Shown: in pieces, positions 10,136-21,458 of the stretch
Layout of the letters: the number at the start of each line of letters is the position of its first letter
How positions within the stretch are numbered: the stretch's first letter is position 1
NCBI GenBank assembly: GCA_900208305.1
Contig: OAPG01000001.1
Coordinates: 930,001 to 994,000 of the forward strand
Source of the DNA: Melanopsichium pennsylvanicum
Lineage: Eukaryota > Basidiomycota > Ustilaginomycetes > Ustilaginales
DNA length: 64,000 nucleotides
Direction: 5' to 3'
Notes under the pieces: generated by a model
Database searches by the model: none
Told to the model about the DNA's origin: nothing
The model's input: the letters and a program-made list of their open reading frames with translations, nothing else
Translations under genes and position numbers: made by a program

Positions 10136-10801
10136 TGTTATGATAATCACTCGGCTTAGGATGACTTTTCGGATAGGTGGATAACGGCAAGAAGAGGTGG
10201 ATGCAGAACAAGGCAAGGTGATGGTTACCAACAAACTTGTGTAGCAGCGGCAATGCCTTTAATGCCGAACAGAAAAGAAAAAAGAAAAAAAAAGATGAAA
10301 GTGTGATAAGAGAATCCCGAAGTCTCTCCGCACTTTGTCTTTTATCGCTCAATCACATCACGCAATTCTTTGGGGAAGTGTGCATAAGCAACCAAGAAAA
10401 AGAAAAAAAAAAGTCCGAGCGGGGCGGGAAAAAATGATAGCAATAATGGTCACAGTGGGGGCTGTGGGGCTGACTGAGCTCGCTTACAACACGAGGTCAC
10501 CACTTCAGATTACTACACCCGAGATAAAATAACGTTATTATTTTTTTGCGAGGAAAAATAAAATAAAATCAAAAGTGAGGGCGGTTAATGTGTCACAAAA
10601 TTATGCAAAAAGAAGAAAGGCATGCCGAGCTTGCTCGCAATGGACAAGCCTACAACACAATCGCATCTGACCGGAAAACAAAGAATTTTCGTCACAAGCA
10701 GCTTACGTCGACACATGCATATCGCTCGTCAGTATATACAGCGACGTAACACACAACGAATGCCACGCTTGTTGAGATCAGAACGCGCTGGGAAAGCCTA
10801 T
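10136..10801. other. Intergenic region between the YCII gene and TFC4
   Basis: Both neighbours are on the minus strand, so this spacer holds the 3' flank of TFC4 and the promoter of the YCII gene. It is A-rich, with several A-runs at 10275-10430 and an AT-rich stretch at 10528-10570. I see no gene in it. Confidence 0.5.
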
Positions 10802-13800
10802 TTAGACTCGAAGATAACGATCGTACAAATCCTCAGCCAGGTGCGGGCTACCCGCGGTAGCATAGATCAGACTCAAATTCCATGCCGCTTCACGCTTCAT
10901 CCCCCATCCATCATCGTCATCGTCATCGCCATCGCCATCCGCATCATCATGACCCCTTGCCGAATACTCCAACACAGCTCGATAATGCTTTTCGGCCAAA
11001 TGCACAAGTCCCACGTGATGCATCATCCTGCCCCTGTTGTACTCCATCTCGGCCAAGTGCTTCCCATGCTGATCCGCTTCCTTCTCGCCTTCCTTCTCGT
11101 CTTGCCTGAATTTGAGATACTTTTGGAAGAAAGCCATTCCGGTAAGTACCATGTGATGCCTGTTATCCGTCTGCCTGTTGGTTGCGCGGCTGAGAAATGC
11201 CACAGCTGTGACTAGACAAAGCAGTGGGTCTGTCGGCTGGATCGCGTACGCTCTACCAAAGAACGCAGCCGAGGGTTGGAACCCGCCCGAGTACAGAAGC
11301 ATGTATCCATAAAACATCTCAGCTAACGGCGAAGGTTTCGAGGGTCGAGCCAAACGTACAGCGAGTGCTTCATCTGGTCTATCCCCCTTAATGTCTCGCA
11401 TCCCAGCAGAGTCTTGTCGAGCTGCATGAGAATCCCGTCGATACCCAATATGGCTGTCATCAGACTCACCATCAGTGTCGGAAGGCAATACACTCGCTTC
11501 TTCTTCATCCCCATCAGCAGCAGCCCTTCTCCTAGCTTCTTCCACCAGATTTCTCGAACCCGCCTCTGCCCCTCCGTTTTCCTTACCCGACTGCTCGGTC
11601 AAACTCGACGTCGCAGCACCTGCTACAATCCATTTCTTGTTCTGCGTCGAAAATTTGCACGGCGCTCCCCTCGCAACCGCCTCAGCCTGCCTCATTCGCC
11701 TCTGATAGTATTTCAGATCATTGTTGGCAATCAACCTTCCTAAGCTGTGCAAGCCTGTCCCATTCGCGATACTTGCTCCGAGCTTGAGAGGAAGATTATG
11801 AAACTGCAGGTCCTGGGCCAACCACCTGACTCCGCTCCACACCGTTGGCCAATCTCGTGCATAGAGCGCACACGAGAGCCACGCAAGTTGCACCACCAAC
11901 ATTCGCTCGAATATGCCCCACACTACTGCGCTTGTGTGCAGAGAATGGAAGAGCGAATTCACAACCGAGACGGGCTCGCCGGACTTGACCAGCAGGAAAG
12001 AGTATTTGGCGAATAGGCCAATCCATTCTTCGATCGAGACACCTCGGAATCGTGCCATATCCAACTGCTTAGGACCGGGCTCCGCTCTAGGACGGAACGA
12101 GTCGCAATCACCGCCTCCAGAGCCATCAGCAAGATCAGGCGCTGCATCATCCTCGACAAGTTGATCTTGAAGGCGGTGAAGAAGGTTTCGTGCTTGGGTC
12201 GAGATAGCGTTGCTCCCGCTGGTGCGTGAATGGAGCATGCTTGCGAGAGTGCCCGGAAAAGCCGAAGCTCCACGGCGCTCTCTTGCGTTGGCTCGGATGG
12301 ATTTGCTGCCGCCGGGACGGCGTCGCTTGAGGTGAAGGCCGTTGAGTCGAGGATTGAGCCGGAACGCATCAATCAGACTACCTGCTTCCTCCAGCCACTG
12401 CTGTGTTTGGCGATATCGCTTGTCCCGGTCTTGTGGGCTCTCACTGGAGCTGTAAAAGTGGCCAAAGGCTTCTTCGCTTTCCTTGGTTACCGCAACGTCG
12501 TATCGCCAAAATCCTTCGATGAAGACATGCGGGTCGAGCAGTTCCATGCGTCTCCACGCGAGCTGCGTCTCTTGTTCTCGCTGAAACTCAAGCTTGAGCC
12601 TCTGCTGGCGATTGTAGTCCAGCTTGGCTCGCTTTGCTGATGAGGCTGTTTTTGCTGGGCCGGCTGTTCTCATCTCATCGAAGAACGATAGCTGAGGGTC
12701 CCTTGCAGTCGCACCCTCCGCCCAGGCAGACAAACCTTGGCCAGTGTCCGACCGAGCTTCTGCTGTTTGTTGCGCCTGCAGAATCCGCATCACCTGTTGT
12801 AGCACCTCGAGCGATTTTTCCTTTTCTCCCAGACCTTCGTACACTTCTGCCAGTCGCAGCTGCCATTCTAGTGTGTCCGGCGATGCTTCGACGACGGGCT
12901 CGTACAGCCGCGCTGCTTCTTCGAGCTCCCCCAGAGCATGATTGCACCCAGCAAGCTTTGCATACAGTGAGACGTCATCCGTAGCGTAATCCGTGGCAGC
13001 AAGGTCAGTAAGCACATCAAGTGCTTCAGCCCAAAGCTTGTGCTCGTAGTAGCAATCGCCGATTTCGGCAAAAATTTGAGATGCATCGCCAGGATCGCTT
13101 TCGGTGAGGATGTCAAAGTGCTGCTTGGCCTCAGCGACGTCGCCTAGCATCATTCGAGCCTTTCCAAGACGAAGACGAACCTCGGGATCCAGCGTGTGCG
13201 GCTCAGCGGTTTCGACTTGTCTTCCATAGCCTTCCTGATCGCGCTCCTTGCGAATCATTGGGTCAATATCGCCGTCAAATTCGCGATCGTCATTGACAGC
13301 ATCCCAGAAGTCTTCGTTTGCTCGGCCGTCCAACCAACGTGCGGTTTGCCTAAGGACTTGAATTGTCTCCAAAGGCTTGCGGGTTAGGAGCAAGAGGTCG
13401 GCGAGAGTGACCACCTCTGAGATCTGAAAGTTGTTGATGGTTGGCGCGGTGGACGAAGCTTGAGCAGTTCGTTCGGTTGCGGTCGCACCTGTGAGCGCAG
13501 GGTCCAGCACTCCGTTAACTGTGGGGTTGGGAAAGGCTTCCATGCTTGACTTTCGCCACCGCTCTAGCACTTCCACGCCGCGATCGTAATCGCGGGTGGT
13601 GACGAGCATGGGCACGAGCTCTCGCACCACTGATGCGTCGTATGGTTGCAGCTTGAGAATGTCGAGCATGCCATTGATGGCAGCCTTGTAATCACCGAGG
13701 TCGCGAAGCAGAAGCGCGCGATCCCAAATGCTGTCGACGTCGGTCTTGTCAATCTTGATGGCTTGTTGAAAGCAGTAGATCGCTTGACGATACAGCATCT

Positions 13801-14734
13801 GCGTAATGGAGCGATAGGCGAGAGACTTCCACTCGTGTGAGGCGCCCGACTGCAAGTGTGCACCGATGATACGGCACTGAATACTCTTTTCCTCCTCGCC
13901 CAGCTCGCTGTAGATCAGACCGAGTGTGTTCCACGCTGCCTTGACGTTGGGTTCGATTCGAATCACCTCCTCGAGCTTTGGGATTGCGTCACGCAGGCGA
14001 TTTTCGACGTACGCCAGGTTGGCATCTGCCAGCAGCGCTTGAACCTCGGAAGAAAGCGGCTGTTCATGAGCCCTTCTACGAACCTTACGTTTCTGCCGGA
14101 AGCCAGCCGCAGCACGCAGCTCGTTTTCGAATTCGGCGTTTTCGGCCTCGATGGAAGTGTCCCAAAGTTGGCGGAGAGCACCCGCCTCGCGCGATGTATC
14201 TTGTAGCGAGGTGACGAGACGTTCAAAGGCTTCCGGTTCAAAGTTGTCGGCCTCATTCACATCGCCCTGCGAGTTCTGTTGCTGTGCACGCCCTTCTTCG
14301 CCGAAAACAGCGGGATCCAGACCACCCAAGTCAATGTCATCGGCCGCTGAGCTTTCGGAATAATCTTCGTCCTCATACTGAGATTCATCGCTTGCCGCTG
14401 CGGACTGTCTTTGAGATACTGTTGAGGAGGATGGTCCCAGACCTCGTGTATGTCTTGGCGTCTTGTTTGACATCTTTTTCGAAGCGGTTCTGCTTGGCTT
14501 AGCTTGGGCCGCGTCGGAATCATTTTCATCATCCCAATCAGGCTTGCTATTAATGGAATCGACGTCGTCAAAGTCATCAAAAGCTAGTGCTCCGAATTCT
14601 CCGTCATCGCTATCCCCGTCCAAGCCTATTCTCGCAATTTGGGACCAATCGAAGGTGTTGTCATTCTTAGTCAAGGCGGCTTTGCGTGCAGACCGACGCG
14701 CCGGCGTGCGACTTGGACCTGCTTCAGCATCCAT
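10802..14734 (-). CDS. TFC4: Transcription factor IIIC TPR subunit (Tfc4/tau131/GTF3C3)
   Basis: The 1310-aa product matches the TPR subunit of TFIIIC, which binds the internal promoters of tRNA and 5S genes and recruits TFIIIB for RNA polymerase III. The N-terminal 200 residues are strongly acidic (for example DSDDGEFGALAFDDFDDVDS at 41-60). A basic stretch follows (QKRKVRRRAHE near 214-224). A first TPR array spans about residues 233-395. A second TPR array lies in the middle of the protein, at roughly residues 530-670. A conserved C-terminal TPR-like region starts at PSPLAEMFYGYMLLYSGGFQPS. Asp-rich (DGDGDDDDD) and low-complexity insertions occur near the C-terminus. The frame is open upstream to 14968 but begins there with non-conserved sequence. 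The ATG at 14734 starts a plausible MDAEAGPSRT N-terminus. It is divergent from the NUP82-type gene. Confidence 0.88.
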   Translation of the reverse strand: MDAEAGPSRTPARRSARKAALTKNDNTFDWSQIARIGLDGDSDDGEFGALAFDDFDDVDSINSKPDWDDENDSDAAQAKPSRTASKKMSNKTPRHTRGLGPSSSTVSQRQSAAASDESQYEDEDYSESSAADDIDLGGLDPAVFGEEGRAQQQNSQGDVNEADNFEPEAFERLVTSLQDTSREAGALRQLWDTSIEAENAEFENELRAAAGFRQKRKVRRRAHEQPLSSEVQALLADANLAYVENRLRDAIPKLEEVIRIEPNVKAAWNTLGLIYSELGEEEKSIQCRIIGAHLQSGASHEWKSLAYRSITQMLYRQAIYCFQQAIKIDKTDVDSIWDRALLLRDLGDYKAAINGMLDILKLQPYDASVVRELVPMLVTTRDYDRGVEVLERWRKSSMEAFPNPTVNGVLDPALTGATATERTAQASSTAPTINNFQISEVVTLADLLLLTRKPLETIQVLRQTARWLDGRANEDFWDAVNDDREFDGDIDPMIRKERDQEGYGRQVETAEPHTLDPEVRLRLGKARMMLGDVAEAKQHFDILTESDPGDASQIFAEIGDCYYEHKLWAEALDVLTDLAATDYATDDVSLYAKLAGCNHALGELEEAARLYEPVVEASPDTLEWQLRLAEVYEGLGEKEKSLEVLQQVMRILQAQQTAEARSDTGQGLSAWAEGATARDPQLSFFDEMRTAGPAKTASSAKRAKLDYNRQQRLKLEFQREQETQLAWRRMELLDPHVFIEGFWRYDVAVTKESEEAFGHFYSSSESPQDRDKRYRQTQQWLEEAGSLIDAFRLNPRLNGLHLKRRRPGGSKSIRANARERRGASAFPGTLASMLHSRTSGSNAISTQARNLLHRLQDQLVEDDAAPDLADGSGGGDCDSFRPRAEPGPKQLDMARFRGVSIEEWIGLFAKYSFLLVKSGEPVSVVNSLFHSLHTSAVVWGIFERMLVVQLAWLSCALYARDWPTVWSGVRWLAQDLQFHNLPLKLGASIANGTGLHSLGRLIANNDLKYYQRRMRQAEAVARGAPCKFSTQNKKWIVAGAATSSLTEQSGKENGGAEAGSRNLVEEARRRAAADGDEEEASVLPSDTDGESDDSHIGYRRDSHAARQDSAGMRDIKGDRPDEALAVRLARPSKPSPLAEMFYGYMLLYSGGFQPSAAFFGRAYAIQPTDPLLCLVTAVAFLSRATNRQTDNRHHMVLTGMAFFQKYLKFRQDEKEGEKEADQHGKHLAEMEYNRGRMMHHVGLVHLAEKHYRAVLEYSARGHDDADGDGDDDDDDGWGMKREAAWNLSLIYATAGSPHLAEDLYDRYLRV

Positions 14735-15075
14735 AACGTTGGGTTGCTGCGCCCGCGATTGCGCGCCTTTTCGTAGTGGAAGAGGGCGATCAGCTGGCCG
14801 CCACCTGTGTGTTGATGATGTTTGAGGGGAAGAGTATGTGAGGGATGTACGAAAGGCAGCTGCAAGCCAACTTGTAGCAAGTGGAGACGCAGGGTCCAGA
14901 GCGTGACTTTTTTGCTTAGATAATGCTGACACATTAACCCCCTTTTGGAATATTGACACCAAAAGCAATGGGAGAAAGCACTGACCCTTTGAATTCTAGC
15001 TTTCTTGTCCCACTCCCGGCTTCCTCGCTATCACCATCTCTCACCCGACACTGAATCGACACAGGCTGCACAACT
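14735..15075. promoter_or_regulatory. Shared divergent promoter region, TFC4 and NUP82-type gene
   Basis: The two start codons face away from each other across 341 bp, so both promoters and 5' leaders must fit here. No specific factor site is claimed. Confidence 0.5.
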
Positions 15076-18000
15076 ATGAGCCACACACAAGCTCCTGTGG
15101 GTGGCTACGCGCAATCGCCAGATCCGACCATGAGCGACGCGCAATGGCTTCAGCAATTGTCGTCCCACCCTATCTTCACTTCTCGTCATGATCCGAATGG
15201 CGCGTCCGCGTCGGCAAAGGTTGAAATGACCTTCACCGGCCACGGCAGTCATACACGTCTGATGGCTATCAGAGGCACCGACCTCATAGTAGTGGTCCAC
15301 AACGAGGTGCGCATCGCATCGCTCGTCGACGCTAAAGCTTCAGCTAGCAATCAGCCTCTTTCACCTTCACCTTCTTCTTGCTTCAAGACGCACTCATCCG
15401 CGTCCTACAAAGTGTTGGTACCAGCCCAAGACGCTGCTATCGACTTTGACATTCGGCACCTCAGCATAAATCCTACTGGCAAGCTTTTAGCATGCGTCGG
15501 CGAGAGTCAAATTACCCTGATGGTGATGCCTCGATCTGGATACAGTAAGCACGTCGATCGACAGATTGTCTGTCGAACCGTACCCGTCGGGCCTTACTAC
15601 CACTCGATCCATTCAGATGTAGCAGTGTCGAAGGTGGACTGGCATCCATGGAGTGAGGCCGGCACATCGCTCCTGGTTCTCACGGAGGATGGCCTCCTAC
15701 GCGAATACGACGTAGCCAAAGATACCCAAGAACCACAACAGATGGCGTCATTTTTGCCCCTTGCTGCTGCCACAGCGTCTCATCGCTCGAGATCGCGCTC
15801 AACGACCCCAGGATTCGACACGGTCAAGACTTGCATCACGCAAACTTTCCGAGGCTTTGGCGTATCCGCTGAAGATGACGATGCTACAACAGCCGTGAGC
15901 TTCTCGCTGTGCGTAACAGATGCTTCCCTGCCTAGGGCCACCTCATTTGATCAGGATAAGGATCAAGCGTGGGCTGCCGCAGCATCGCGCACCAAAGCTC
16001 CATCAGACTGGTCACCTCTGACCGTTTTTGGTTTGATGAAAAACGGTGACATATGGGCGCTCTGCCCGTTTCTACCCAAAAGCGCCTTTGTACCGGCTGC
16101 GTACATCCACAACCTCGCAAAGCTCGCCTCCTACCGCGCCAACGCCATTGAATGCCAACAGACTTGGAACGTTGACACACAGCTCCGTTACGTCAACGCA
16201 CTGCTCAAGCAGGCATCTCAGAGCTCATTCAAGCAAGCTGGTGGCAGCAGACGCCAAAGCACGGTGACGCAAGGTGCAGATAGGTTCTCTCGCTCACGAT
16301 CGACTTCTACCATGGACGTTGATGAGCTTGTTGACAACATTGCCGAAGGAGCTGGTGAAGGCAGCGAAAAAGTGCACGATGGTCCTGTCAGGCTCCACCC
16401 ACCATCGTGGTCATACAGGCAAGACATTCGGCACGGAGGCAGCGCCAAAAAGGCACCACGACCTCAAGGACCATTCTTGCTAAAACCGGCACCCGTAGAG
16501 CTGTGCGATGAGCGAGAGAGCGCCGCATGTGATCTCGTTTGGACTTGGCTCACCAATGAAAGCAACGATGCAATGCATGATGCTGCTGTGACGGGCGTTG
16601 GCTCGCTCAGCATTGTTGGTCATGATGGTCGAGTGGATGTAGGTTTGGTTTTTAAATCTGTCGAGGCCGCATGGGACGATCAGACGTCGAAACTTGGCCG
16701 GGTTCCACGTCGTCAAAGCAAGCCTTCGAAAACAAATCGATATGGTCTGTCGGATACAGAGGACGAAAGGGACGAGTTTGAAGCACTCACCCTGGACGAG
16801 GCAGAAGAGCTCCCATGCTTGCTCATCTACGAAACCATTGACCTTGGGCTTCTCGACACGGCGCTTGAAAATGGCTCGGCATCGCGGTCGGCAGCATCAG
16901 ACTTGTTGCTCGCGAAAATGACGAGCAACAAACCTAGCTTTGTGCGTGACCCTCTATATGGTGACACGATGTACGTCTACCACGCATTTGGTGCCCAATG
17001 TCTCGGCTTTGCCACATGGGCAGGAAAGCTGCTTGAAGCGCTCAACATGCCTTCTCAGGATGAGTTAGATAACGATGCTGGTGATAACACGTCTATGGAT
17101 GATCGGGTGTCGCGCGAAACTGCGCTGGTCAAGATGCTCCACCACGGTCACAACACTGAAGTTGTGTGGGTGGTCAACACGGTGGCAGGAGAAGGCGAAA
17201 AAAAAATTGAGATCAACGGTGTGACAGCGGTTTCGATCTTGTCAGATGTGTATTTGTCTTATGCATTCTTGGCGGTTACAGCTGATCTTCAGCTGGTCGG
17301 CGTCGAGTTATCTCTACGCGTAGATCAAGATGACCTAAATTCACTTGAAGCGCGAGGAGGATCAATGACGTTTGACGAAGCGAATTCAGCCAGTGGTGGA
17401 CCCAAGCTTTACGTTTCGCTTCTCGGACAGGGTGCTGCTTTCCAACCCCCTTCAATCTTTTCACAATCTACAGGCATTCAAGGTCTGCCGTCACATCCAC
17501 GCCGAGCAGCCGCACTGAGCGGCACGACAACCAGGTCGGAGCTTGAAATCACGCCAGAACTGCTTCGCGCTTTTGGCAAGACAATCGAAACTTATCGACA
17601 CGAGATTCGCGATGTGGTCTCGGCGGGTAACGCGGTTCAGGCACGACTCGAGCTGCAATTGAGGGAGATGACTCGCCAACTCGAGAAACTCAACACGATC
17701 CGTCAGCGGTGTCTCGAGTTTGGCAGCAAAGGCGCGCTGGGTGAAAGGGTGCAGAATTTGGCCAAGAAACAAGTGGAATTGGTGTTACGCGTCGACAAAG
17801 CACTGCAGCGATTGATGGATTCTCACCAACCCAGTTTGAGCATGTATGAGAAGCGATGGTTTGAAGAGCTGCAACGCATTGCCAATGAGGTTGGTGTTAC
17901 TTTTACGGAGGAAGGGCAATTGAAAGTGGATGCGAGAAGCAAGAGGAAATCACTGGTGGTCAAAGCTGAGTTGATTTCGCATCAATTATCGTTATTGCGA

Positions 18001-18387
18001 CCGCAAATGGAAGCGATGCGCAAAGAGGGCAAGGTTGGAAAACAGACAGGAGGAAAGGAGGGAGAAAGGGAAGGTATGTTGGGTGAAGAACAATTGGTTA
18101 GGGTTGAAAAGCTTCTTAGTGGTCAAGCAATCATGTTGTCAGAGGCGAAAGAAAAAGTGCAACAATTGAATAAGAGGATGATGGTACAGATCAAGGAGAT
18201 AAGGGATACACCAAGTGTAAGTGGAGATGGTGATTTTTCAGTGTTGTTTACAGAAAGGACGGATTCGAGGGGGTTTGGTACAGGTTTACCGATCAGTAGT
18301 ACCGCTTTCAACTTGAAGGATGTTTCTTTCTCTTCGTCTCGTCGACAAGAAGGGTATCCGAGGACCGGATCGAGCTTCTTTGGGTGA
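15076..18387 (+). CDS. NUP82: Nucleoporin of the Nup82/Nup88 type
   Basis: The product is 1103 aa and intronless. The N-terminal two-thirds has the short beta-strand pattern of a WD40-like propeller. This includes the stretch DIRHLSINPTGKLLACVGESQITLMVMP, the following KVDWHPWSEAGTSLLVLTEDGLLREYD, and later the LGFATWAGKLLEAL region. From about residue 820 on it is a long coiled coil (ELLRAFGKTIETYRHEIRDV... and LELQLREMTRQLEKLNTIRQR). Propeller plus C-terminal coiled coil is the layout of yeast Nup82 and animal Nup88, which sit on the cytoplasmic face of the nuclear pore and help mRNA export. Some low-complexity loops (Ser/Arg near 235-245 and 400-420) enlarge it relative to yeast (713 aa). 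The family call rests on layout and partial motif likeness, so another propeller/coiled-coil nucleoporin is possible. Confidence 0.75.
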   Translation: MSHTQAPVGGYAQSPDPTMSDAQWLQQLSSHPIFTSRHDPNGASASAKVEMTFTGHGSHTRLMAIRGTDLIVVVHNEVRIASLVDAKASASNQPLSPSPSSCFKTHSSASYKVLVPAQDAAIDFDIRHLSINPTGKLLACVGESQITLMVMPRSGYSKHVDRQIVCRTVPVGPYYHSIHSDVAVSKVDWHPWSEAGTSLLVLTEDGLLREYDVAKDTQEPQQMASFLPLAAATASHRSRSRSTTPGFDTVKTCITQTFRGFGVSAEDDDATTAVSFSLCVTDASLPRATSFDQDKDQAWAAAASRTKAPSDWSPLTVFGLMKNGDIWALCPFLPKSAFVPAAYIHNLAKLASYRANAIECQQTWNVDTQLRYVNALLKQASQSSFKQAGGSRRQSTVTQGADRFSRSRSTSTMDVDELVDNIAEGAGEGSEKVHDGPVRLHPPSWSYRQDIRHGGSAKKAPRPQGPFLLKPAPVELCDERESAACDLVWTWLTNESNDAMHDAAVTGVGSLSIVGHDGRVDVGLVFKSVEAAWDDQTSKLGRVPRRQSKPSKTNRYGLSDTEDERDEFEALTLDEAEELPCLLIYETIDLGLLDTALENGSASRSAASDLLLAKMTSNKPSFVRDPLYGDTMYVYHAFGAQCLGFATWAGKLLEALNMPSQDELDNDAGDNTSMDDRVSRETALVKMLHHGHNTEVVWVVNTVAGEGEKKIEINGVTAVSILSDVYLSYAFLAVTADLQLVGVELSLRVDQDDLNSLEARGGSMTFDEANSASGGPKLYVSLLGQGAAFQPPSIFSQSTGIQGLPSHPRRAAALSGTTTRSELEITPELLRAFGKTIETYRHEIRDVVSAGNAVQARLELQLREMTRQLEKLNTIRQRCLEFGSKGALGERVQNLAKKQVELVLRVDKALQRLMDSHQPSLSMYEKRWFEELQRIANEVGVTFTEEGQLKVDARSKRKSLVVKAELISHQLSLLRPQMEAMRKEGKVGKQTGGKEGEREGMLGEEQLVRVEKLLSGQAIMLSEAKEKVQQLNKRMMVQIKEIRDTPSVSGDGDFSVLFTERTDSRGFGTGLPISSTAFNLKDVSFSSSRRQEGYPRTGSSFFG

Positions 18388-20654
18388 GCAAAAGAAGGAG
18401 TTAAACGTGATTTGAAACGCTGTAATCAAAATTATGATGAATGATATGGTACTACCGTCTAGAAGAAAGATTTGTTTCTGATGATATTTTTGGGATGAAG
18501 GAAACGGTTATTGCGATAACTGGATGGATGAGTGTATTCGCGTTTGAAAGAGGTATTATGTATTGGCTATGGTGAATAAGATGATATATTACTAAGGTTT
18601 GGGGCGAATGGAAAACGGTGCGGAAAAATCATTAGATTGTGTGGGTGTACGTTGACGTTGATACGACGTAGTTGTACGTTTCATGGTGGGTGAGGCAAAT
18701 GTCGACACTGTGGAGCGTCAAAAAGAAAGAGAAAGGTTTTGATTCGATTTCTGTCGCGCAAATCAATGCGACAATTGTTTTCTATTTCTGACGTACTTTT
18801 GCATTATGACACGATTTCATAAATTACCGCACCATTTTGCACATACAGTAAAATACTATACTGTGTACTGTATTGGCTAAAGATCAGCTCTAAGCGGAGG
18901 ATAGCAATTTTTATGGTAAAAGGGGTTTGTGTAGGTCCGAAAGTGTGGCCGACGTGATCAAAGGTCAGTGGAAGCTACTGAATCTGTGATGTGAGCAATC
19001 TAACCGCGGAGTGATGAATCTATTTTGTTTTGCGCAAGGTGCAGCTAGTTAGTGTTGTCGAGGCAACAACATGACTGGCTATCCACGTCTGTGTTGATGA
19101 ACACATAATCAAAGCGGCCACTCGGCTGCATGGCGGTTTTAAGAAAGGATGTGAATACATCAATGTAAAACATGTTCTCAATAGAACATACAACCACTAT
19201 GTGTCCTAAGTCTGGGCTATGGATGACAAGTACGCAAGGGGTTGCAGATGGGAGAGTAAGTAAAGGCAATCAATCCCGCGGAGAAGGCGGCAAGACGGAA
19301 GATGAGACACTGCCAGTGACTCAAGGCGAACAGCAAAGCCAAGATTCGAATGGAGAATTTCTCATGTCAAAAATTTATAATCAGACGCGACGCTTGATTA
19401 CATTCCGGCGCTTGTCAATTCTGCTGACATTTCGGCTGACTATAAGATTTTGATTAATAAAAATGGTATTGTGGTGACGGTTAGGTTGGCTTGTCACCTG
19501 ATTCACCTTTTTTTTTTTTTTTTTTTTTTCCTATTACAGTATCACAGCAATGTTAGTGCTGACCTAACAAAAATCGCAAGTCACCAAGCTCTAAACTTGA
19601 CATTGCTCTTGATGTTTCTTGTGGGGGTCTCAAAGCGTGGGGCAAGGCACGTAGAGAGATGACGTCTAGAGTAAGCAATTCTGCACACACAAGTGTCACA
19701 TACTGAAACTGTCTCTAAAAATTTGTAACGGGTTGTGTAGATAGTGGATTGCGAGCTTTCAAAAATGGGCTGGACTCGACACGTTGTAGAATGAAATACA
19801 AGTGAAATACAAGTTTGTCAACATAATGTGGTTACCCAATCTTAAGGTTGATTACTTTGCCGCGGATGTCAGCAATCCCGAACCAATTTATAATTAAAAA
19901 AAGGGAAAAGAAGAAGAGTTGACAAGCGATGGAACGACCAATCCGAACGAATAAACGTTTCTTGATTTGATTTTATTTTATTTTTATTTTTATTCTTTTT
20001 TTTTCCTCCGGCAGTAACTGTCCGAACAAAACATAAGCAAATCGGTGTCAGGGGGACCGCTCAAATGGCGTTGGTCTTGACACTGGCTTGAATTCGAACT
20101 CGAACAAATGAATTTATCAAATTTATATTATCGGAGACAGTCCCGACAAGCACGTCAAAGTTGAGAGACTAAGTAAAGCTTTGTCTGCAAATCTACTGTA
20201 ATTGTAAAATACTGTACTGTAAATTTACGTGCCTTTCTCCGTGTCACTCACAAATTGGTGACGTTCTTTCCACAACCTGACTGCTTCCAAAGTGCAAGTG
20301 AGTGTCATTCTCCCTCTCTCGTTTATACTCCACGGAAACTAGATCCAATTTTCTGTGTCAGTACCAGTAGAGTATGCACACGGAACACTTTTTCCAGTCA
20401 TGGCTGCTCCACTTTGCATACAATCTAGAAACACGACCACTAATCACTCTTTCTTTGCATCACTCTTGCCTATATAGTTTGGCCGGATATCAACCTCGTT
20501 CCCTCTATATGTGTTCACCCTTGAGCGATCACCACAACATTTTTTTTTTTTTCAAACCCACTTTCAAGTCTTGCCGTCATATTCACCATACACACCAATC
20601 ATCCACATCCTGATAGATATCATTGATCTAAAAAACCAATCATCTCATCTCGAT
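18388..20654. other. Gene-poor spacer, 2.3 kb
   Basis: I see no convincing gene here. Visible items are a 22-base T-run at 19508-19529, a T-rich run near 19975-20005, and a perfect short hairpin at 19172-19189 (ATGTTCT, 4-nt loop, AGAACAT). A 74-codon minus-strand frame at 19045-19269 contains a stretch that reads like protein but matches nothing I know. A TATATAG element at 20471-20477 could serve the small gene at 20655. Confidence 0.5.
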
Positions 20655-21137
20655 ATGTACACTCAAACAGACAATCACTACGTCGTCCACATCGGTGGAG
20701 CCCAATTCATTCCACCAATCATGAATCATTTCAACCCTACTACATCTCATTCTCTTTCCCCTTCTTCTGAAGCTTGGTCATCAAACACTTCATCACCAAT
20801 ACAATCTCGTTTCTCTTCATCCTCCTCCTCTTCATCCTCCTCGGCGGCATCCGAAAATCTTGATGAGTGGGATGCAGTTCAAGCCCATTTTGCATATGCT
20901 CGTAGGATGGTTGATCATACTGCTCTAATGTGGCAGAAGGAACGTCTTGCGATTGAAAAATCTAAACTCGATGGTACTTACACCGGTAACGTCACTTCGC
21001 GTCAAAATGGAAATGCAAGACCTCAATCCGATACAGATAAGAAAAAGTCTTCAACAACTCCCAAAACAAGAGACAACAAGACAAAGAAAAAAGCTTTTGG
21101 AACCATCTTAACTTCATTCTCTACTCAGTCCCGATGA
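20655..21137 (+). CDS. Small unrecognised protein, 160 aa
   Basis: The frame starts at an ATG in the sequence around MYTQTDNHYVVHIGGAQFIPP and ends 321 bp before the convergent SLY1 gene. It has a poly-Ser tract at about residues 55-67 and a helical segment (LDEWDAVQAHFAYARRMVDH, about 73-92) that continues into a charged stretch. The C-terminus is Lys-rich (KKKSSTTPKTRDNKTKKKAFG). No signal peptide or membrane segment is present. I do not recognise a family. The upstream leader appears long and pyrimidine-rich. The central helix and ordinary composition favour a real small gene over chance. Confidence 0.5.
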   Translation: MYTQTDNHYVVHIGGAQFIPPIMNHFNPTTSHSLSPSSEAWSSNTSSPIQSRFSSSSSSSSSSAASENLDEWDAVQAHFAYARRMVDHTALMWQKERLAIEKSKLDGTYTGNVTSRQNGNARPQSDTDKKKSSTTPKTRDNKTKKKAFGTILTSFSTQSR

Positions 21138-21458
21138 ATTTCGTACACATCCTTGTAACATATTTCCCCCTCATCCCTTTTTTTTCCCAATATACCAAAG
21201 TTGCCTTTTTTTTTCTCTCTTGTATTTCCCGCTAATCATATCTAATCATATTGTCTATCACACCCATTCCATTGTACTTGTAACTTCATGTCATTGTTGC
21301 TCTTCTTTCTTAAAACATTTCTTCTCCACTTCACACTTTGCATTGTATTTCTATGTACCACATCTCTTTCGTTCTCTCATCCTAATCTAAACCATAAAAA
21401 CCCAAAAAAAAACCCCTAAATTTCATTATTGATTTGAGTTTTTTTTTTTTTTTTTTTT
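21138..21458. other. Convergent 3' intergenic region with homopolymer runs
   Basis: T-rich runs occur at about 21178-21187 and 21206-21215, and A-runs near 21400-21415. A 22-base T-run at 21439-21460 directly abuts the SLY1 stop codon, so on the SLY1 sense strand the TAA is followed at once by A's. Confidence 0.7.
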
